Positions 41,875 to 51,664 are shown, counted from the stretch's first letter. The stretch is DNA of 64,000 nucleotides from Enterobacter cloacae (GCF_013375935.1 NZ_CP056117.1:992001-1056000), one strand, 5' to 3'. Program-made: numbers and translations. Notes: generated by a model from the letters alone, not told the origin.

Positions 41875-42321
41875 ATGTCGCGTCTGTTAATTGAGCCTGT
41901 CACACCGGACGAGCCGGGGTATATTGCCCTGAAGGCCGAGAGTATCGCCTTAAATTTCAGCATGCTGCGCAGGCTGGAAGAGAACTGGCAGCGTGGAGAA
42001 AATCGTTTTAACGCGCCGGGCGAAAAGCTACTGGGCGCGTTTCTCAACGGCAGGCTGGTGGGCGTGTGCGGCCTTAACCGCGATCCGTTCAGCCAGCAGC
42101 CGCGCGCCGGGCGCATTCGACATCTCTACGTCAGCGAGAAGTGCCGCGGGATGGGGATTGGTAAACAGCTTTTAACCGTGGTGATGGCCGACGCCAGCAT
42201 CTGGTTTGATTTTCTGAATACCCATGCGCCGGACGCTGCGTTCGGGTTCTATCACCGGGCGGGTTTTACGCTGGTCTCGGACGAACCCCGGGTAACGCAC
42301 CGCCTGTTTTGCGCGGTGTAG
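41875..42321 (+). CDS. GNAT-family N-acetyltransferase
   Basis: Acetyltransferase of 148 residues, substrate unknown. The GNAT core is GEKLLGAFLNGRLVGVCGLN, RAGRIRHLYVSEKCRGMGIG (motif A with the acetyl-CoA loop), KQLLTVVMADAS and FGFYHRAGFTLV. GAGGGA lies before ATG 41875. It is a distinct subfamily from the acetyltransferase at 14.4 kb. Position between tisB and the EamA transporter suggests no functional link. Confidence 0.87.
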   Translation: MSRLLIEPVTPDEPGYIALKAESIALNFSMLRRLEENWQRGENRFNAPGEKLLGAFLNGRLVGVCGLNRDPFSQQPRAGRIRHLYVSEKCRGMGIGKQLLTVVMADASIWFDFLNTHAPDAAFGFYHRAGFTLVSDEPRVTHRLFCAV

Positions 42322-42383
42322 ACGGGTAGCAGCATCGACGGGTGAATGTTACAGTTGTATGACATTTCGCCATCCGGTACGCC

Positions 42384-43217
42384 ATGACCATCACCGTTTT
42401 CTGCATTCTGCTGTTCGCCGCACTGCTGCATGCCAGCTGGAACGCCATTGTTAAAGCCGGAACGGACAAGCTCTATTCCGCCATTAGCGTCAGCGGCTCC
42501 GCCGCGCTTATTGCCCTGATTTTACTGCCCTTCTCTGCGCAGCCTTCCGCCGCCAGCTGGCCATATTTGTTCGTCTCCTGTGCCTTACAGGTGGTGTATA
42601 CGGTTCTGGTGGCAAAAACCTATCAGGTCTCCGACATGAGCCAGACCTACCCGCTGATGCGCGGAACCGCCCCGCTGCTGGTGGCGCTGGCCAGCGTGCT
42701 GATGCTCGGGGATAGCCTCTCCTGGCTCGCCTGGACCGGTATTGGCACGATCTGCCTTTCTATTCTGGCGATGTCGATGCATGGGCGCGTGCAGTCACGC
42801 AAGGGGATCTGGCTTGCCCTGCTGAACGCCTGTTTTATCGCCGGGTATACGCTGGTGGACGGTACCGGGGTGCGGTTAGCGGATTCCGCGCTGGGCTACA
42901 CGCTCTGGACCTTCTTCATGAACGGCGCCTGCCTGCTGGGCTGGGCGATGGTGGCGCGCCGCCGTGAAGCGTCCGGCTACCTGCGCCTGCACTGGAAAAA
43001 AGGATTGCCCGGCGGCGTTGCCACCATGGGCTCTTACGGCCTGGCGCTCTGGGCGATGACGCAGGCGCCGCTGGCGGTGGTCGCGGCGCTGCGTGAAACC
43101 TCGATTCTCTTCGGCACAGCCATTGCATTTGTGCTTTTAAAAGAGAAGGTTAGCGGCCTGCGCGTCGCGGCGGCGCTGGGAATTGCCGCTGGCGCGATCC
43201 TGCTGCGCCTCGCGTAA
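42384..43217 (+). CDS. EamA/DMT-family membrane transporter
   Basis: Inner-membrane protein of 277 residues with ten predicted helices in two EamA repeats. It begins ITVFCILLFAALLHASWNAI, and conserved segments include YPLMRGTAPLLVALASVLML and VVAALRETSILFGTAIAFVL. Likely exporter of a small metabolite. It is related only distantly to the YicL protein in this window. Single gene upstream of emrD; no substrate can be named. Confidence 0.83.
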   Translation: MTITVFCILLFAALLHASWNAIVKAGTDKLYSAISVSGSAALIALILLPFSAQPSAASWPYLFVSCALQVVYTVLVAKTYQVSDMSQTYPLMRGTAPLLVALASVLMLGDSLSWLAWTGIGTICLSILAMSMHGRVQSRKGIWLALLNACFIAGYTLVDGTGVRLADSALGYTLWTFFMNGACLLGWAMVARRREASGYLRLHWKKGLPGGVATMGSYGLALWAMTQAPLAVVAALRETSILFGTAIAFVLLKEKVSGLRVAAALGIAAGAILLRLA

Positions 43218-43392
43218 TCCACTGGCAACATTAGTTGCCGATCTTGTTTACAAATCCTGCCTTTTCCGCTTTTCCCATTCACCACGACAATGCTTAAATT
43301 GTCATCTCTCTGTGGTAGATTCCTCGCGCATTTATGGGAATGCGTAGTCACTTATTCTTCATTTCTCTCTTTTGGCAAAAGTATTCAGCGAC

Positions 43393-44577
43393 ATGAAAAA
43401 GCAACGGAACGTGAACTTATTGTTGATGCTGGTGTTACTCGTGGCCGTCGGTCAGATGGCGCAAACGATCTACATTCCGGCTATTGCCGATATGGCAAAA
43501 GACCTGAACGTTCGCGAAGGCGCGGTTCAGAGCGTGATGGCATCCTACCTGCTGACCTACGGCGTTTCGCAACTCATCTACGGCCCGCTCTCCGATCGCG
43601 TCGGGCGTCGCCCGGTGATCCTGGTGGGTATGAGCATTTTCATGGTGGCGACGGTGATTGCCATTTCTACCCATAGCCTGACCGTACTGATTGCCGCCAG
43701 CGCCCTTCAGGGCGTGGGCACGGGCGTCGGCGGAGTCATGGCGCGTACCCTGCCGCGCGATATGTACCAGGGCACCCAGCTTCGTCACGCCAACAGCCTG
43801 TTAAACATGGGCATTCTGGTCAGCCCGCTCCTCGCGCCGCTGATTGGGGGGCTGCTGGATACCGTATGGTCCTGGCGCGCCTGCTACGCCTTCCTGCTGG
43901 TGCTGTGCGTGATTGTCACCTTCAGCATGGCGCGCTGGATGCCGGAAACGCGGCCGCAGGACGCGCCGCGCACCCGGCTCATCACCAGCTACAAAACGCT
44001 GTTCGGCAACGGGGCGTTTACGTGCTACCTGCTGATGCTGATCGGCGGTCTGGCGGGTATCGCGGTATTCGAGGCCTGCTCCGGCGTGCTGCTGGGGGCG
44101 GGTCTGGGCCTGAGCAGCATGGTGGTAAGCATTCTGTTTATTCTGCCGATCCCGGCGGCGTTCTTCGGGGCATGGTTCGCCGGTCGCCCGAACAAGCGCT
44201 TCTCCACGCTAATGTGGCAATCGGTCATTAGCTGCCTGCTGGCCGGGCTGATGATGTGGATCCCGGGGCTGTTTGACGTCATGTCGGTCTGGACGCTACT
44301 CGTCCCGGCGGCGCTGTTCTTCTTCGGTGCGGGCATGCTGTTCCCGCTCGCCACCAGCGGCGCGATGGAGCCGTTCCCGTTCCTGGCGGGCACCGCGGGC
44401 GCGCTGGTGGGCGGTTTGCAGAACATCGGTTCCGGCGCGCTGGCCTGGCTGTCGGCGATGATGCCGCAGACCGGGCAGGCTAGTTTAGGTTTGCTGATGA
44501 CCTTGATGGGGCTGCTGATTTTGCTGTGCTGGCTGCCGCTGGCGTCGCGTGTTCCGCATCACGAGCAGCCGGTTTAA
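43393..44577 (+). CDS. emrD: Multidrug efflux transporter EmrD (MFS)
   Basis: Twelve-helix drug:proton antiporter of 394 residues, the exact length of E. coli EmrD. Start ATG 43393 (MKKQRNVNLLLMLVLLVAVG) is the family start; the frame is open 7 codons further. Near-identity is seen at QMAQTIYIPAIADMAKDLNV, YGPLSDRVGRRPVILVGMSI, GVGTGVGGVMARTLPRDMYQ and GAGMLFPLATSGAMEPFPFL. Its last 98 bases are overlapped on the opposite strand by the next gene, which is unusual. Confidence 0.95.
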   Translation: MKKQRNVNLLLMLVLLVAVGQMAQTIYIPAIADMAKDLNVREGAVQSVMASYLLTYGVSQLIYGPLSDRVGRRPVILVGMSIFMVATVIAISTHSLTVLIAASALQGVGTGVGGVMARTLPRDMYQGTQLRHANSLLNMGILVSPLLAPLIGGLLDTVWSWRACYAFLLVLCVIVTFSMARWMPETRPQDAPRTRLITSYKTLFGNGAFTCYLLMLIGGLAGIAVFEACSGVLLGAGLGLSSMVVSILFILPIPAAFFGAWFAGRPNKRFSTLMWQSVISCLLAGLMMWIPGLFDVMSVWTLLVPAALFFFGAGMLFPLATSGAMEPFPFLAGTAGALVGGLQNIGSGALAWLSAMMPQTGQASLGLLMTLMGLLILLCWLPLASRVPHHEQPV

Positions 44578-45568
44578 CCGCACGATGGCCCGGCTTCTCG
44601 CCGGGCTTTTCACAGACGGGCGCAATCATCGCCTGCAATAACGGCTCTGGCGCAGGCCGCCAGGCGCCCTCTTCCCCGTCGTAAAACTGGAAATCGGCGT
44701 TCAGCGCATACGGAATTTTCGCCTGCTGCAGCTCGCAGGCCATAAACGTTGCGAACGCCATTTGCGAGGCGGTTGGCGTCAGGCTTTGTGATTCTCCCAC
44801 GCCCCAGCCGCCAACCCAGCTGACGTGGCCGGTTTTTTGCTGCCAGCGCAGCGCGGTAGTGATGCGGTTACGGATCGCCGCTTTCTCCGCCGCCGTGCCG
44901 GAGGTCCACGGGTATCTGCCGTTAATTTTCAGCGGCCCCCACGGAAAAATATGCCACTCCGCCAGCAGGTAGTTCTGACTATGGGCAGGCAGCTTCAGGC
45001 TGGATAAATCCTCCGGCGCGGCGCGCAGGCGCGGTGCGATGAAGATCATGCGCTGCGGGTCGATGTCGTGGATTGCCTTAATGCTTTTTTCATAGACGCG
45101 GTTTAACGACGCGAGGTTGTGGTTCAGCCTGTCGGTTGGCTCGTAAATGAGGTCAAAACCGAGGAGCGGGTAGCTGTGGCTGAAATAGTGCGCCACGGCA
45201 ATCCACCAGCCGATCGTCTCTTTCTCGGTATCGGCTTTCGGGTCATTTTTATATTCATCGGCCTGATAAGCAACGATTGGGATCACTCCGTACTGCCTGC
45301 AGGCCTCCACCAGCTTGCGCAGGTGAATCAGCCGCGCTTCCGTCGGCTCGCCCGCCACACGAATACGCACGTGCGTTATGCCCTTCGCCCGAAAATCGCG
45401 GACCACCAGCGGGTCGAACTCGCGGATGCCGCGCTCGGTGCGCGCCCAGTCCACGTCCATCCCCACGCCCAGCAACTGCGCGTATCGGGCAGCCGTGAGG
45501 GGCGGCTCAGCGGCACAGGCCCAGCCGGAAGCGATCGCTAACAGGGTGACAATGAAAGCCTTTAGCAC
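44480..45568 (-). CDS. Secreted GH5-like (cellulase-fold) protein with atypical active site
   Basis: Exported protein of 362 residues. The signal peptide ends at SGWACA. A GH5-like TIM barrel is suggested by GITHVRIRVAGEPTEA, GVIPIVAYQADEYKNDP, FDLIYEPTDRLN (the place of the acid/base NEP motif), LLAEWHIFPWGP and VSWVGGWGVGES. At the last site GH5 enzymes have GEWG or GEFG, and here the nucleophile position (about residue 254) is Gly. The final 40 residues are Ala/Ser/Pro-rich, and the coding end runs 98 bases into emrD on the other strand. Either a diverged enzyme or a carbohydrate-binding pseudo-enzyme. Confidence 0.7.
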   Translation of the reverse strand: MLKAFIVTLLAIASGWACAAEPPLTAARYAQLLGVGMDVDWARTERGIREFDPLVVRDFRAKGITHVRIRVAGEPTEARLIHLRKLVEACRQYGVIPIVAYQADEYKNDPKADTEKETIGWWIAVAHYFSHSYPLLGFDLIYEPTDRLNHNLASLNRVYEKSIKAIHDIDPQRMIFIAPRLRAAPEDLSSLKLPAHSQNYLLAEWHIFPWGPLKINGRYPWTSGTAAEKAAIRNRITTALRWQQKTGHVSWVGGWGVGESQSLTPTASQMAFATFMACELQQAKIPYALNADFQFYDGEEGAWRPAPEPLLQAMIAPVCEKPGEKPGHRAVKPAARDAEHATPAAASTAKSAAPSRSSANLN

Positions 45569-45652
45569 GGTTTATCCAGGACACATCAATAGCATTACCT
45601 GTATTTAGCACGCTTTTTCACATTTGGTGTAGCGCCAAAGCGTAATAATTCT

Positions 45653-46560
45653 TCAGCCTGCCAGCTCCCTCAGCCAGCCGATAAAGGCATCGATTTTCGG
45701 CCACTGGCGGCCGGGAAGCGTGGAGATGTAATAGTGCTGATGGCATTTGAGAGCCTTGCTGCCAAACGGGGCAATGAGCTCGCCCCGCTCAAGCCGCTTT
45801 CTGCCCATCGCCACGCCCAGGTGATTAACGGCCGCGGTAATCGCTAAGTCTGAGCGATCGAAACCCATCCCCGACGATGGCGGCATATTCACCGCAAAAT
45901 GCTGCGCCCAGCTTAGCCATTCATCCGTGCCGGTATCATTGCTCCAGGCCTGGCGGTCGTGCAGCAGCGTGCAGTGGCCGAGCTGCGCCGGGTTTTCCAG
46001 CAGCGCATGCTCGCGGGCATACGTCGGCGAGCAGACGGGCAAAATCTCTTCGTCCATCAAAAAGTGATGGGAGACGTGGTTTGGCGGCGTATCGTCGAAG
46101 TAGAGCGCCAGATCGATCCCCGTTCGCTGCATGTTAACGTAATCATTGCCGGTCAGGACGGTGAGCGAAATCGACGGGTAGCGGCGGGTAAAGTCGCCCA
46201 GCATGGGTACCAGCCAGCACTGGGCGATAGACGGCCGTGAATAGACCGTCAGCGTGCCGGAGAGCGCCTGGTTTTTAATATCCAGGATCTCCTGATTCAG
46301 GGTGTCGAGGGACGATTTAAGGGTCCAGTAAACGCGCTTTCCCTCCTGCGTCAGCTCCACCTTACGGTGCGAGCGGATAACAGCTGAATGCCCAGCTCCT
46401 CTTCCAGCAGGCTTATGCGGTGGCTCACCGCGCTGGGTGTCAGGGACAGCTCAGCGGCTGCCAGCGCAAAAGATTCATACCGGGCCGCCGCTTCAAAGGT
46501 GTGCATTTTTGACAGCTGCCAGCCGTTTAGCCGTCGCTTATCTTCCTCCATCGCCCTCAT
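45653..46560 (-). pseudogene. dsdC: DsdC (LysR-type D-serine regulator), frameshifted
   Basis: The N-terminal part from 46560 (LNGWQLSKMHTFEAAARYES, LTPSAVSHRISLLEEELGIQ) matches DsdC, then ends LLSARTVRWS and stops at 46351. The rest of DsdC continues in another frame from RSHRKVELTQEGKRVYW to WPKIDAFIGWLRELAG at 45653. Adding one T to the minus-strand TT at 46379-46380 (CTG-TTT-ATC-CGC) restores the reading. DsdC is the activator of D-serine catabolism, so the lesion should abolish induction of dsdA. A sequencing error is possible. Confidence 0.87.
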
Positions 46561-46672
46561 CTCTTCGTGGTTGGTTCAATCTGGTTCACCTGAAACGTAA
46601 TTTATATCATTTGTCAGTACGCCTCTTTTTTTTGCTTAATACCGGATGAAACCCCTTGCGAAGAGATGGACG

Positions 46673-47959
46673 ATGAAAAGCGCAACGATCAACGCGTTAA
46701 CCGCACAGTTTCCTCTGGTTGAGGACCTGATTGCCCTGAAAGAGACCACCTGGCTTAACCCGAAAACCACCACGCTTGCCGAAGGGTTGCCCTACGTCGG
46801 GCTGACCAAAGCCGACGTGGACGACGCGCACGCTCGCCTTAACCGCTTTGCGCCGTATCTGGCGAAAGCCTTCCCGGAGACGGCCGCCACGAAGGGGATT
46901 ATTGAATCTGAGCTGGTCGCCATTCCGGCAATGCAGGCGCGGCTGGAGAAAGAATCTGGCAAATCCGTTCCCGGCACGCTGCTGCTAAAAAAAGACAGTC
47001 ATCTGCCGATCTCCGGCTCGATTAAAGCGCGCGGCGGCATTTATGAGGTGCTGGCCCACGCGGAGAAGCTGGCGCTGGAAGCCGGGTTGCTGAGCGTGGA
47101 AGACGATTACAGCATCCTGCTGGAGCCGCGCTTTAAGGACTTCTTCAGCCAGTACAGCATTGCGGTAGGCTCAACCGGCAACCTGGGGATGTCCATCGGG
47201 ATCATGAGCGCGCGCATTGGCTTTAGGGTGACGGTGCATATGTCTGCCGACGCCCGCGAGTGGAAGAAGGCCAGGCTGCGCGGCCACGGCGTGACCGTCG
47301 TGGAGTACGAGCAGGATTACGGCGTGGCGGTGGAGCAGGGTCGTAAAGCAGCGGAAAGCGATCCGAACTGCTTCTTTATTGACGATGAGAATTCACGCAC
47401 CCTGTTCCTGGGCTATGCGGTGGCGGGCGAGCGCCTGAAGGCGCAGTTTGCCGCACAGGGGCGCGTGGTGGATGCGGAGCATCCGCTGAACGTCTATCTG
47501 CCGTGCGGCGTTGGCGGCGGCCCGGGCGGCGTGGCGTTTGGCCTCAAGCTGGCTTTTGGCGATAACGTGCACTGCTTCTTTGCCGAGCCGACCCACTCGC
47601 CGTGCATGCTGCTGGGGGTTTATACCGGCCTGCATGACGAGATCGCCGTGCAGGATCTGGGCATCGACAACGTCACGGCGGCTGACGGGCTGGCGGTAGG
47701 TCGGGCGTCCGGTTTTGTCGGCCGCGCGATGGAGCGCCTGCTTGACGGGTTCTATACCCTGTCCGATCAAAGCATGTACGACATGCTCGGCTGGCTGGCA
47801 CAGGAGGAGGGGATCCGTCTGGAGCCGTCGGCGCTGGCGGGGATGGCCGGGCCGCTGCGCGTGCAGTCTGATGCCGGCGTTACCCATCTGGTATGGGCAA
47901 CCGGCGGCGGCATGGTGCCGGAAGGTGAGATGGCGAAATATTTAGCAAAAGGCCGATAA
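46673..47959 (+). CDS. dsdA: D-serine ammonia-lyase DsdA, with a short internal deletion
   Basis: PLP enzyme converting D-serine to pyruvate and ammonia. ATG 46673 ([20 protein letters not shown]) gives 428 residues versus 442 in E. coli. The PLP Lys motif [20 protein letters not shown] and the Gly-rich phosphate loop ([14 protein letters not shown]) are intact. Near the C-terminus [20 protein letters not shown] is about 14 residues shorter than the E. coli protein between RV and THLVWATGG, an in-frame loss. It is divergent from broken dsdC, and the dsdX permease gene found between them in E. coli is absent. Confidence 0.9.
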   Translation: MKSATINALTAQFPLVEDLIALKETTWLNPKTTTLAEGLPYVGLTKADVDDAHARLNRFAPYLAKAFPETAATKGIIESELVAIPAMQARLEKESGKSVPGTLLLKKDSHLPISGSIKARGGIYEVLAHAEKLALEAGLLSVEDDYSILLEPRFKDFFSQYSIAVGSTGNLGMSIGIMSARIGFRVTVHMSADAREWKKARLRGHGVTVVEYEQDYGVAVEQGRKAAESDPNCFFIDDENSRTLFLGYAVAGERLKAQFAAQGRVVDAEHPLNVYLPCGVGGGPGGVAFGLKLAFGDNVHCFFAEPTHSPCMLLGVYTGLHDEIAVQDLGIDNVTAADGLAVGRASGFVGRAMERLLDGFYTLSDQSMYDMLGWLAQEEGIRLEPSALAGMAGPLRVQSDAGVTHLVWATGGGMVPEGEMAKYLAKGR

Positions 47960-47961
47960 TC

Positions 47962-47990
47962 GCAGGCCCGGTAAGGCATAGCCACCGGGC
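47962..47990. repeat. REP-like repeat
   Basis: GCAGGCCCGGTAAGGCATAG, then CCACCGGGC. It is an imperfect palindrome of the same type as 21371-21400, filling the 31 bases between the convergent dsdA and yidG stops. Confidence 0.75.
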
Positions 47991-48338
47991 TTACAGGCTC
48001 ACTATTTGCTGAATATGCGTCACCGCAAACAGCAGTGACAGCAACAATACCGCCAGCGCGATCAGGAACTTGTCCCGCACGGCTTTCGGCTGCACAAAAT
48101 CGCTTTGGGCCACATCCATCAGGTTACGGCTGCGGGTGTAGCGCCATAAAATGAGGGCCACCAGCGCCAGCACCACCAGCGCGATCCAGAATGGCCCTCC
48201 CGTGCGGTGCCAGTTGTGCTTTATCGCCAGGGCGATGAGCGCGCCATATCCCAGCAGGGTCCGCAACCACGCGAGCGAGGTACGCTCCGGCTGCAGGCCG
48301 GGATCGGCTTCGCGGCGCGCTTTGCGGCTATCCGGCAT
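47991..48338 (-). CDS. yidG: DUF202 membrane protein YidG
   Basis: Inner-membrane protein of 115 residues with three hydrophobic helices (YGALIALAIK, FWIALVVLALVALILWRY, FLIALAVLLLSLLFAVTHIQ) and the DUF202 N-terminal motif LQPERTSLAWLRTLLGYGAL. It overlaps yidH by 11 bases and is co-transcribed, as in E. coli. Function unknown. Confidence 0.9.
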   Translation of the reverse strand: MPDSRKARREADPGLQPERTSLAWLRTLLGYGALIALAIKHNWHRTGGPFWIALVVLALVALILWRYTRSRNLMDVAQSDFVQPKAVRDKFLIALAVLLLSLLFAVTHIQQIVSL

Positions 48339-48675
48339 AGAACACCAGCACCATCACTACGCCAGCGACGGCCAGCAGTATCGTACTGATGATGAGCAGG
48401 CCTCGCGTATAGGGGAGATCCTGCTTCAGTCGCATCGCCTTTTCATTTCGCAGCCAGCGCAAATAGCCATAAATCGCCAGTACGCCCGCAAACAGGCACA
48501 GCAGCAGGGCGAGAACTTCGCGGATCAGCGGGGTAGCAAAATCGGGAGCGAGCTGGTCAAGCCCAACGCCTGCGGCCAGAAAGCCCAGCGACGTGCGGAT
48601 CCACGCTAAAAAGGTACGCTCGTTTGCCAGAGAGAAGCGATAGTCCGGTGCTTTACCGAGGCGGGAAAGTTTCAT
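48328..48675 (-). CDS. yidH: DUF202 membrane protein YidH
   Basis: Inner-membrane protein of 115 residues, paralogous in fold to YidG: DYRFSLANERTFLAWIRTSL is the DUF202 signature, followed by three hydrophobic helices (VLALLLCLFAGVLAIYGYL, LIISTILLAVAGVVMVLVFY). First gene of the yidHG pair. Function unknown. Confidence 0.9.
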   Translation of the reverse strand: MKLSRLGKAPDYRFSLANERTFLAWIRTSLGFLAAGVGLDQLAPDFATPLIREVLALLLCLFAGVLAIYGYLRWLRNEKAMRLKQDLPYTRGLLIISTILLAVAGVVMVLVFYAG

Positions 48676-48767
48676 GAAGGCTCCTTGTCTTGCTGCGGGC
48701 AGGCTTCAGCATAGCGTAAATTGGCAGGGACAAGGAGACCGGCATCGGGCGATGCCGGTCAGCGAAA

Positions 48768-50429
48768 TTAGCCTATTCCCCAGAACAACACCGCCAGTAG
48801 CTGCGGGGTGATGATGCGCAGGAACATCACCAGCGGATAGACCGTGGCATACGACAGCGCCGCCGCGCCGCTGGTGGCGTGCAGATTATTTGCAAAAGCC
48901 AGCGCGGGCGGGTCGGTCATCGAGCCCGCCAGCATGCCGCACAGCGTCAGATAGTTCATTTTAGCGAACGTTCGCGCCAGTATCCCGACCGTTAGCAGCG
49001 GGATAGCGGTGATAAAAATGCCGTATCCTACCCAGCTGATCCCGTCGCCGTTCACCAGGGTATCAACAAAATCGCCGCCCGATTTCAGCCCTACCACCGC
49101 CAGGAACAGCACAATGCCTAACTCGCGCAGCGCCAGGTTAGCGCTCGGGGGCATAAACCAGTAAAGCTTACCGATGGAGCCGATACGCCCAAGGATCAGC
49201 GCCATTATCAGCGGTCCGCCCGCCAGACCCAGCTTGAGCGCAACCGGGAAGCCGGGCACGTACAGCGGAATGGAGCCAAGCATGACGCCAAGCCCGACGC
49301 CGATAAATACCGGCAGCATCTGCACCTGCTGAAGCTTCTGCTGCGCGTTGCCCACCATGTCCGCCACCGCATCAATGGAGGCCGGACGCCCGACCAGGTT
49401 GAGAATATCACCAAACTGCAGGCTGGCATCCTGGCTTGCAACCAGCTCGACGCCGGCGCGATTAAGCCGGGAGATCACGACGTCATAGCGCTCTTTTACC
49501 TGCAAATCGCGGATTTTCTTACCTAACACTTTCTCGTTGGTGACCACCACGCGCTCCACGCGCATGTCCGTACCGCGGGTAGAGAGCGAGGTATCCACCT
49601 CCTGGCCAATCACTAGCCGCGCGTTGTTTAAATCCGCCGGCTGTCCTACCAGGTGCAGGAGATCGCCGTGCTGAATAAGGGTGCCGGGCGAGGGCACCAT
49701 CAGCGTTTCATCCCGTTTCAGCCGCGAGCAGATAATGGTTGCGCTGTTCAGGATGGGTACGTCCTGAATCGCCATATTATTAAGGTTAGGGTTTTCGACG
49801 CGGATGTTTATGGTTTTGATCAGCGTATGGCCGTTGGTCGGCGTGCTTTCATGGTCCTTTGCCTCCTGCTCAACGTTAACGCGAAACAGCACGCGCACCA
49901 GCCACATCGAGAGCAAAATGCCGCAGATGCCGAACGGATAGGCCATGGCGTAGCTCATGCCCATCTGATCGACGACGTCGAAAGGGATACCCAAATCGCG
50001 CAGAATTTGCTGCCCCGCCCCGAGCGCGGGCGTGTTGGTGACGGCCCCGGAGAAGATGCCCAGCACCACGGGCAGCGGGATGGCAAAGAGCTTATGCAGA
50101 ATGGCGGTGACCAGCCCACCCATCACGACAATGCCGAAAGCAAAGAGGTTGAGCCGTAAACCGGAGACGCGCAGCGAAGCGAAGAAACCCGGGCCCACCT
50201 GAATACCGATGGTATACACAAAGAGGATCAGGCCGAACTCCTGGATGAAATGCAGCATATCGGCGCTGAGCACCCACCCAAGCTGGTCGGCAAAATGGCC
50301 GACGAAAATCCCGCCAAACAGCACTCCTCCGATGCCAAACCCGACGCCGCGGATTTTGATATTCCCCAGCCACAGCCCCACTACCGCGACAAGGGCCAAC
50401 ACGCTGACGGTTAACGCGATATCACTCAT
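48768..50429 (-). CDS. yidE: AspT/YidE-family transporter-like protein YidE
   Basis: Polytopic inner-membrane protein of 553 residues, the E. coli YidE length. ATG 50429 ([20 protein letters not shown]) is the conserved start. Two membrane domains of the aspartate:alanine exchanger family ([37 protein letters not shown]) flank two TrkA-C (RCK_C) regulatory domains at about 190-370 ([40 protein letters not shown]). Substrate unknown. Confidence 0.93.
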   Translation of the reverse strand: MSDIALTVSVLALVAVVGLWLGNIKIRGVGFGIGGVLFGGIFVGHFADQLGWVLSADMLHFIQEFGLILFVYTIGIQVGPGFFASLRVSGLRLNLFAFGIVVMGGLVTAILHKLFAIPLPVVLGIFSGAVTNTPALGAGQQILRDLGIPFDVVDQMGMSYAMAYPFGICGILLSMWLVRVLFRVNVEQEAKDHESTPTNGHTLIKTINIRVENPNLNNMAIQDVPILNSATIICSRLKRDETLMVPSPGTLIQHGDLLHLVGQPADLNNARLVIGQEVDTSLSTRGTDMRVERVVVTNEKVLGKKIRDLQVKERYDVVISRLNRAGVELVASQDASLQFGDILNLVGRPASIDAVADMVGNAQQKLQQVQMLPVFIGVGLGVMLGSIPLYVPGFPVALKLGLAGGPLIMALILGRIGSIGKLYWFMPPSANLALRELGIVLFLAVVGLKSGGDFVDTLVNGDGISWVGYGIFITAIPLLTVGILARTFAKMNYLTLCGMLAGSMTDPPALAFANNLHATSGAAALSYATVYPLVMFLRIITPQLLAVLFWGIG

Positions 50430-50508
50430 GATCCACTTCCTGTGTATAACCATAGGTATACTAAGGATTCTCTCAGAGCTGGCGGCGGCTGTATGGGCGA
50501 TGGCGCAC

Positions 50509-50535
50509 AAAAAAGCCCTGCCGGGGCAGGGCTTT
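50509..50535 (-). terminator. ibpAB operon terminator
   Basis: GCCCTGCC (50515-50522) and GGCAGGGC (50525-50532) form an 8-bp stem. On the minus strand it ends in TTTTTT. It is about 48 bases after the ibpB stop. Confidence 0.88.
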
Positions 50536-50540
50536 AACTT

Positions 50541-50571
50541 TTCACCCTCTCCCTGGGGGAGAGGGTTAGTG
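50541..50571. repeat. GC-rich CCCTCTCCC hairpin repeat, fourth copy
   Basis: TTCACCCTCTCCCTGGGGGA, then GAGGGTTAGTG. It belongs to the family at 27.5-28.7 kb, placed between the ibpB stop and its terminator. Confidence 0.7.
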
Positions 50572-50582
50572 TGACACAGCTA

Positions 50583-51011
50583 TTAGCTGTTCAGCGCCGG
50601 ACGCTCGCTAATGGCGATGCGCTGGGGCGCAATGGCTTCCGGCACGTTACGGGTAAGATCGATGTTCAGCAGCCCGTTAGTGAACGTCGCGCCGGAAACT
50701 TCCATATGGTCTGCCAGGGTAAAGCTCAGGCTAAACGGCTGAGTTACCAGCCCCTGGTGCAGCCATTTGGTCTCGGTTTCCTGTTTTTCCGGCGACCCTT
50801 TCACGGTCAGGCGCGTGCCCTCAAGCTGAATGTCGAGATCTTCCTGACGGAATCCGGCCAGCGCAAGCGTGATGCGGTAGTGGTTATCGTCGCTTTTTTC
50901 GATGTTGTACGGCGGAAACGTCTGCTGTTCGGTCGCGCTTTGCAGGGCGTTAGCCAGTTTGTCAAAACCAATCCACTGACGCAGCAGAGGGGAAAAATCA
51001 TAGTTACGCAT
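50583..51011 (-). CDS. ibpB: Small heat-shock protein IbpB
   Basis: Alpha-crystallin-type holdase of 142 residues that, with IbpA, binds aggregating proteins and helps DnaK/ClpB recover them. ATG 51011 ([20 protein letters not shown]) matches E. coli IbpB. The alpha-crystallin domain runs from [20 protein letters not shown] to the [16 protein letters not shown] region; the C-terminal anchor motif IAI (PQRIAISE) is present. Its own ROSE-like leader lies just upstream. It follows ibpA in the same operon. Confidence 0.95.
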   Translation of the reverse strand: MRNYDFSPLLRQWIGFDKLANALQSATEQQTFPPYNIEKSDDNHYRITLALAGFRQEDLDIQLEGTRLTVKGSPEKQETETKWLHQGLVTQPFSLSFTLADHMEVSGATFTNGLLNIDLTRNVPEAIAPQRIAISERPALNS

Positions 51012-51018
51012 ACTAAAT

Positions 51019-51035
51019 CTCCTTCTGAGAAGCGA
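51019..51035 (-). promoter_or_regulatory. ROSE-like thermometer motif of ibpB
   Basis: On the minus strand TCGCT (51031-51035) precedes the ribosome site AAGGAG (51019-51024). The U(U/C)GCU box opposite the Shine-Dalgarno is the ROSE hallmark, blocking translation at low temperature. Confidence 0.6.
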
Positions 51036-51147
51036 GTTCGGCACAGTTTAATTTTGTGCACAATTGTTCCTGCAAATCCTTATGGATTCGCATATGCTCC
51101 CGTTACGGCAAGCAGTTTCAGATGGGCCGCTTTCGCGACCCGCACAA

Positions 51148-51558
51148 TTAGTTGATTTCGATACGGCGCGGTTTTTTCTCTTCCGGAATCACACGTTCCA
51201 GTTCAATAAACAGCAGGCCGTTGACCAGGTTCGCGCCTTTAACGTGAATGTTTTCAGCGAGCTGGAACTTGCGTTCAAAGTTGCGCTCGGCAATGCCCTG
51301 GTAAAGGTAGGTACGTTCTTTCTGCTCGGCCGTATGGGAGCCTTTCACCACCAGCAGGTTATCCTGCGCGGTGATCTCCAGTTCGCTCTCTGCGAAACCG
51401 GCAACAGCGATCGCGATGCGATAGTGGTTTTCGTCAACCAGTTCAACGTTGTAGGGAGGATAGCCGTTGCTCTGGCTCTGATTGTTTTCTAAGTGGTTGA
51501 ACAGGCGATCGAAACCAATGGCAGAACGGTATAGCGGAGAGAGATCGAAATTACGCAT
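51148..51558 (-). CDS. ibpA: Small heat-shock protein IbpA
   Basis: Alpha-crystallin-type holdase of 136 residues. It starts [20 protein letters not shown], nearly identical to E. coli IbpA. The domain covers [20 protein letters not shown] to [14 protein letters not shown], with the C-terminal IEI motif (RRIEIN) used for oligomerisation. It is first in ibpAB, controlled by a sigma-32 promoter at 51665-51693 and a ROSE-type leader. Confidence 0.96.
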   Translation of the reverse strand: MRNFDLSPLYRSAIGFDRLFNHLENNQSQSNGYPPYNVELVDENHYRIAIAVAGFAESELEITAQDNLLVVKGSHTAEQKERTYLYQGIAERNFERKFQLAENIHVKGANLVNGLLFIELERVIPEEKKPRRIEIN

Positions 51559-51567
51559 AGATTAAAA

Positions 51568-51583
51568 CTCCTGAAATCAGCGA
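51568..51583 (-). promoter_or_regulatory. ROSE-type RNA thermometer motif of ibpA
   Basis: On the minus strand TCGCT (51579-51583) lies a few bases upstream of the ribosome site AGGAG (51568-51572), within a leader of about 95 bases. This is the conserved ROSE arrangement in enterobacterial ibpA leaders, in which the box pairs with the ribosome site until heat melts it. Confidence 0.72.
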
Positions 51584-51664
51584 GAAAATTTAGCCTTCCA
51601 CCATGGACAGGCTTCTGTTTCCCCGAACACCCATCAGGCGCGTTCGTTATCGGGTTACATTCTT

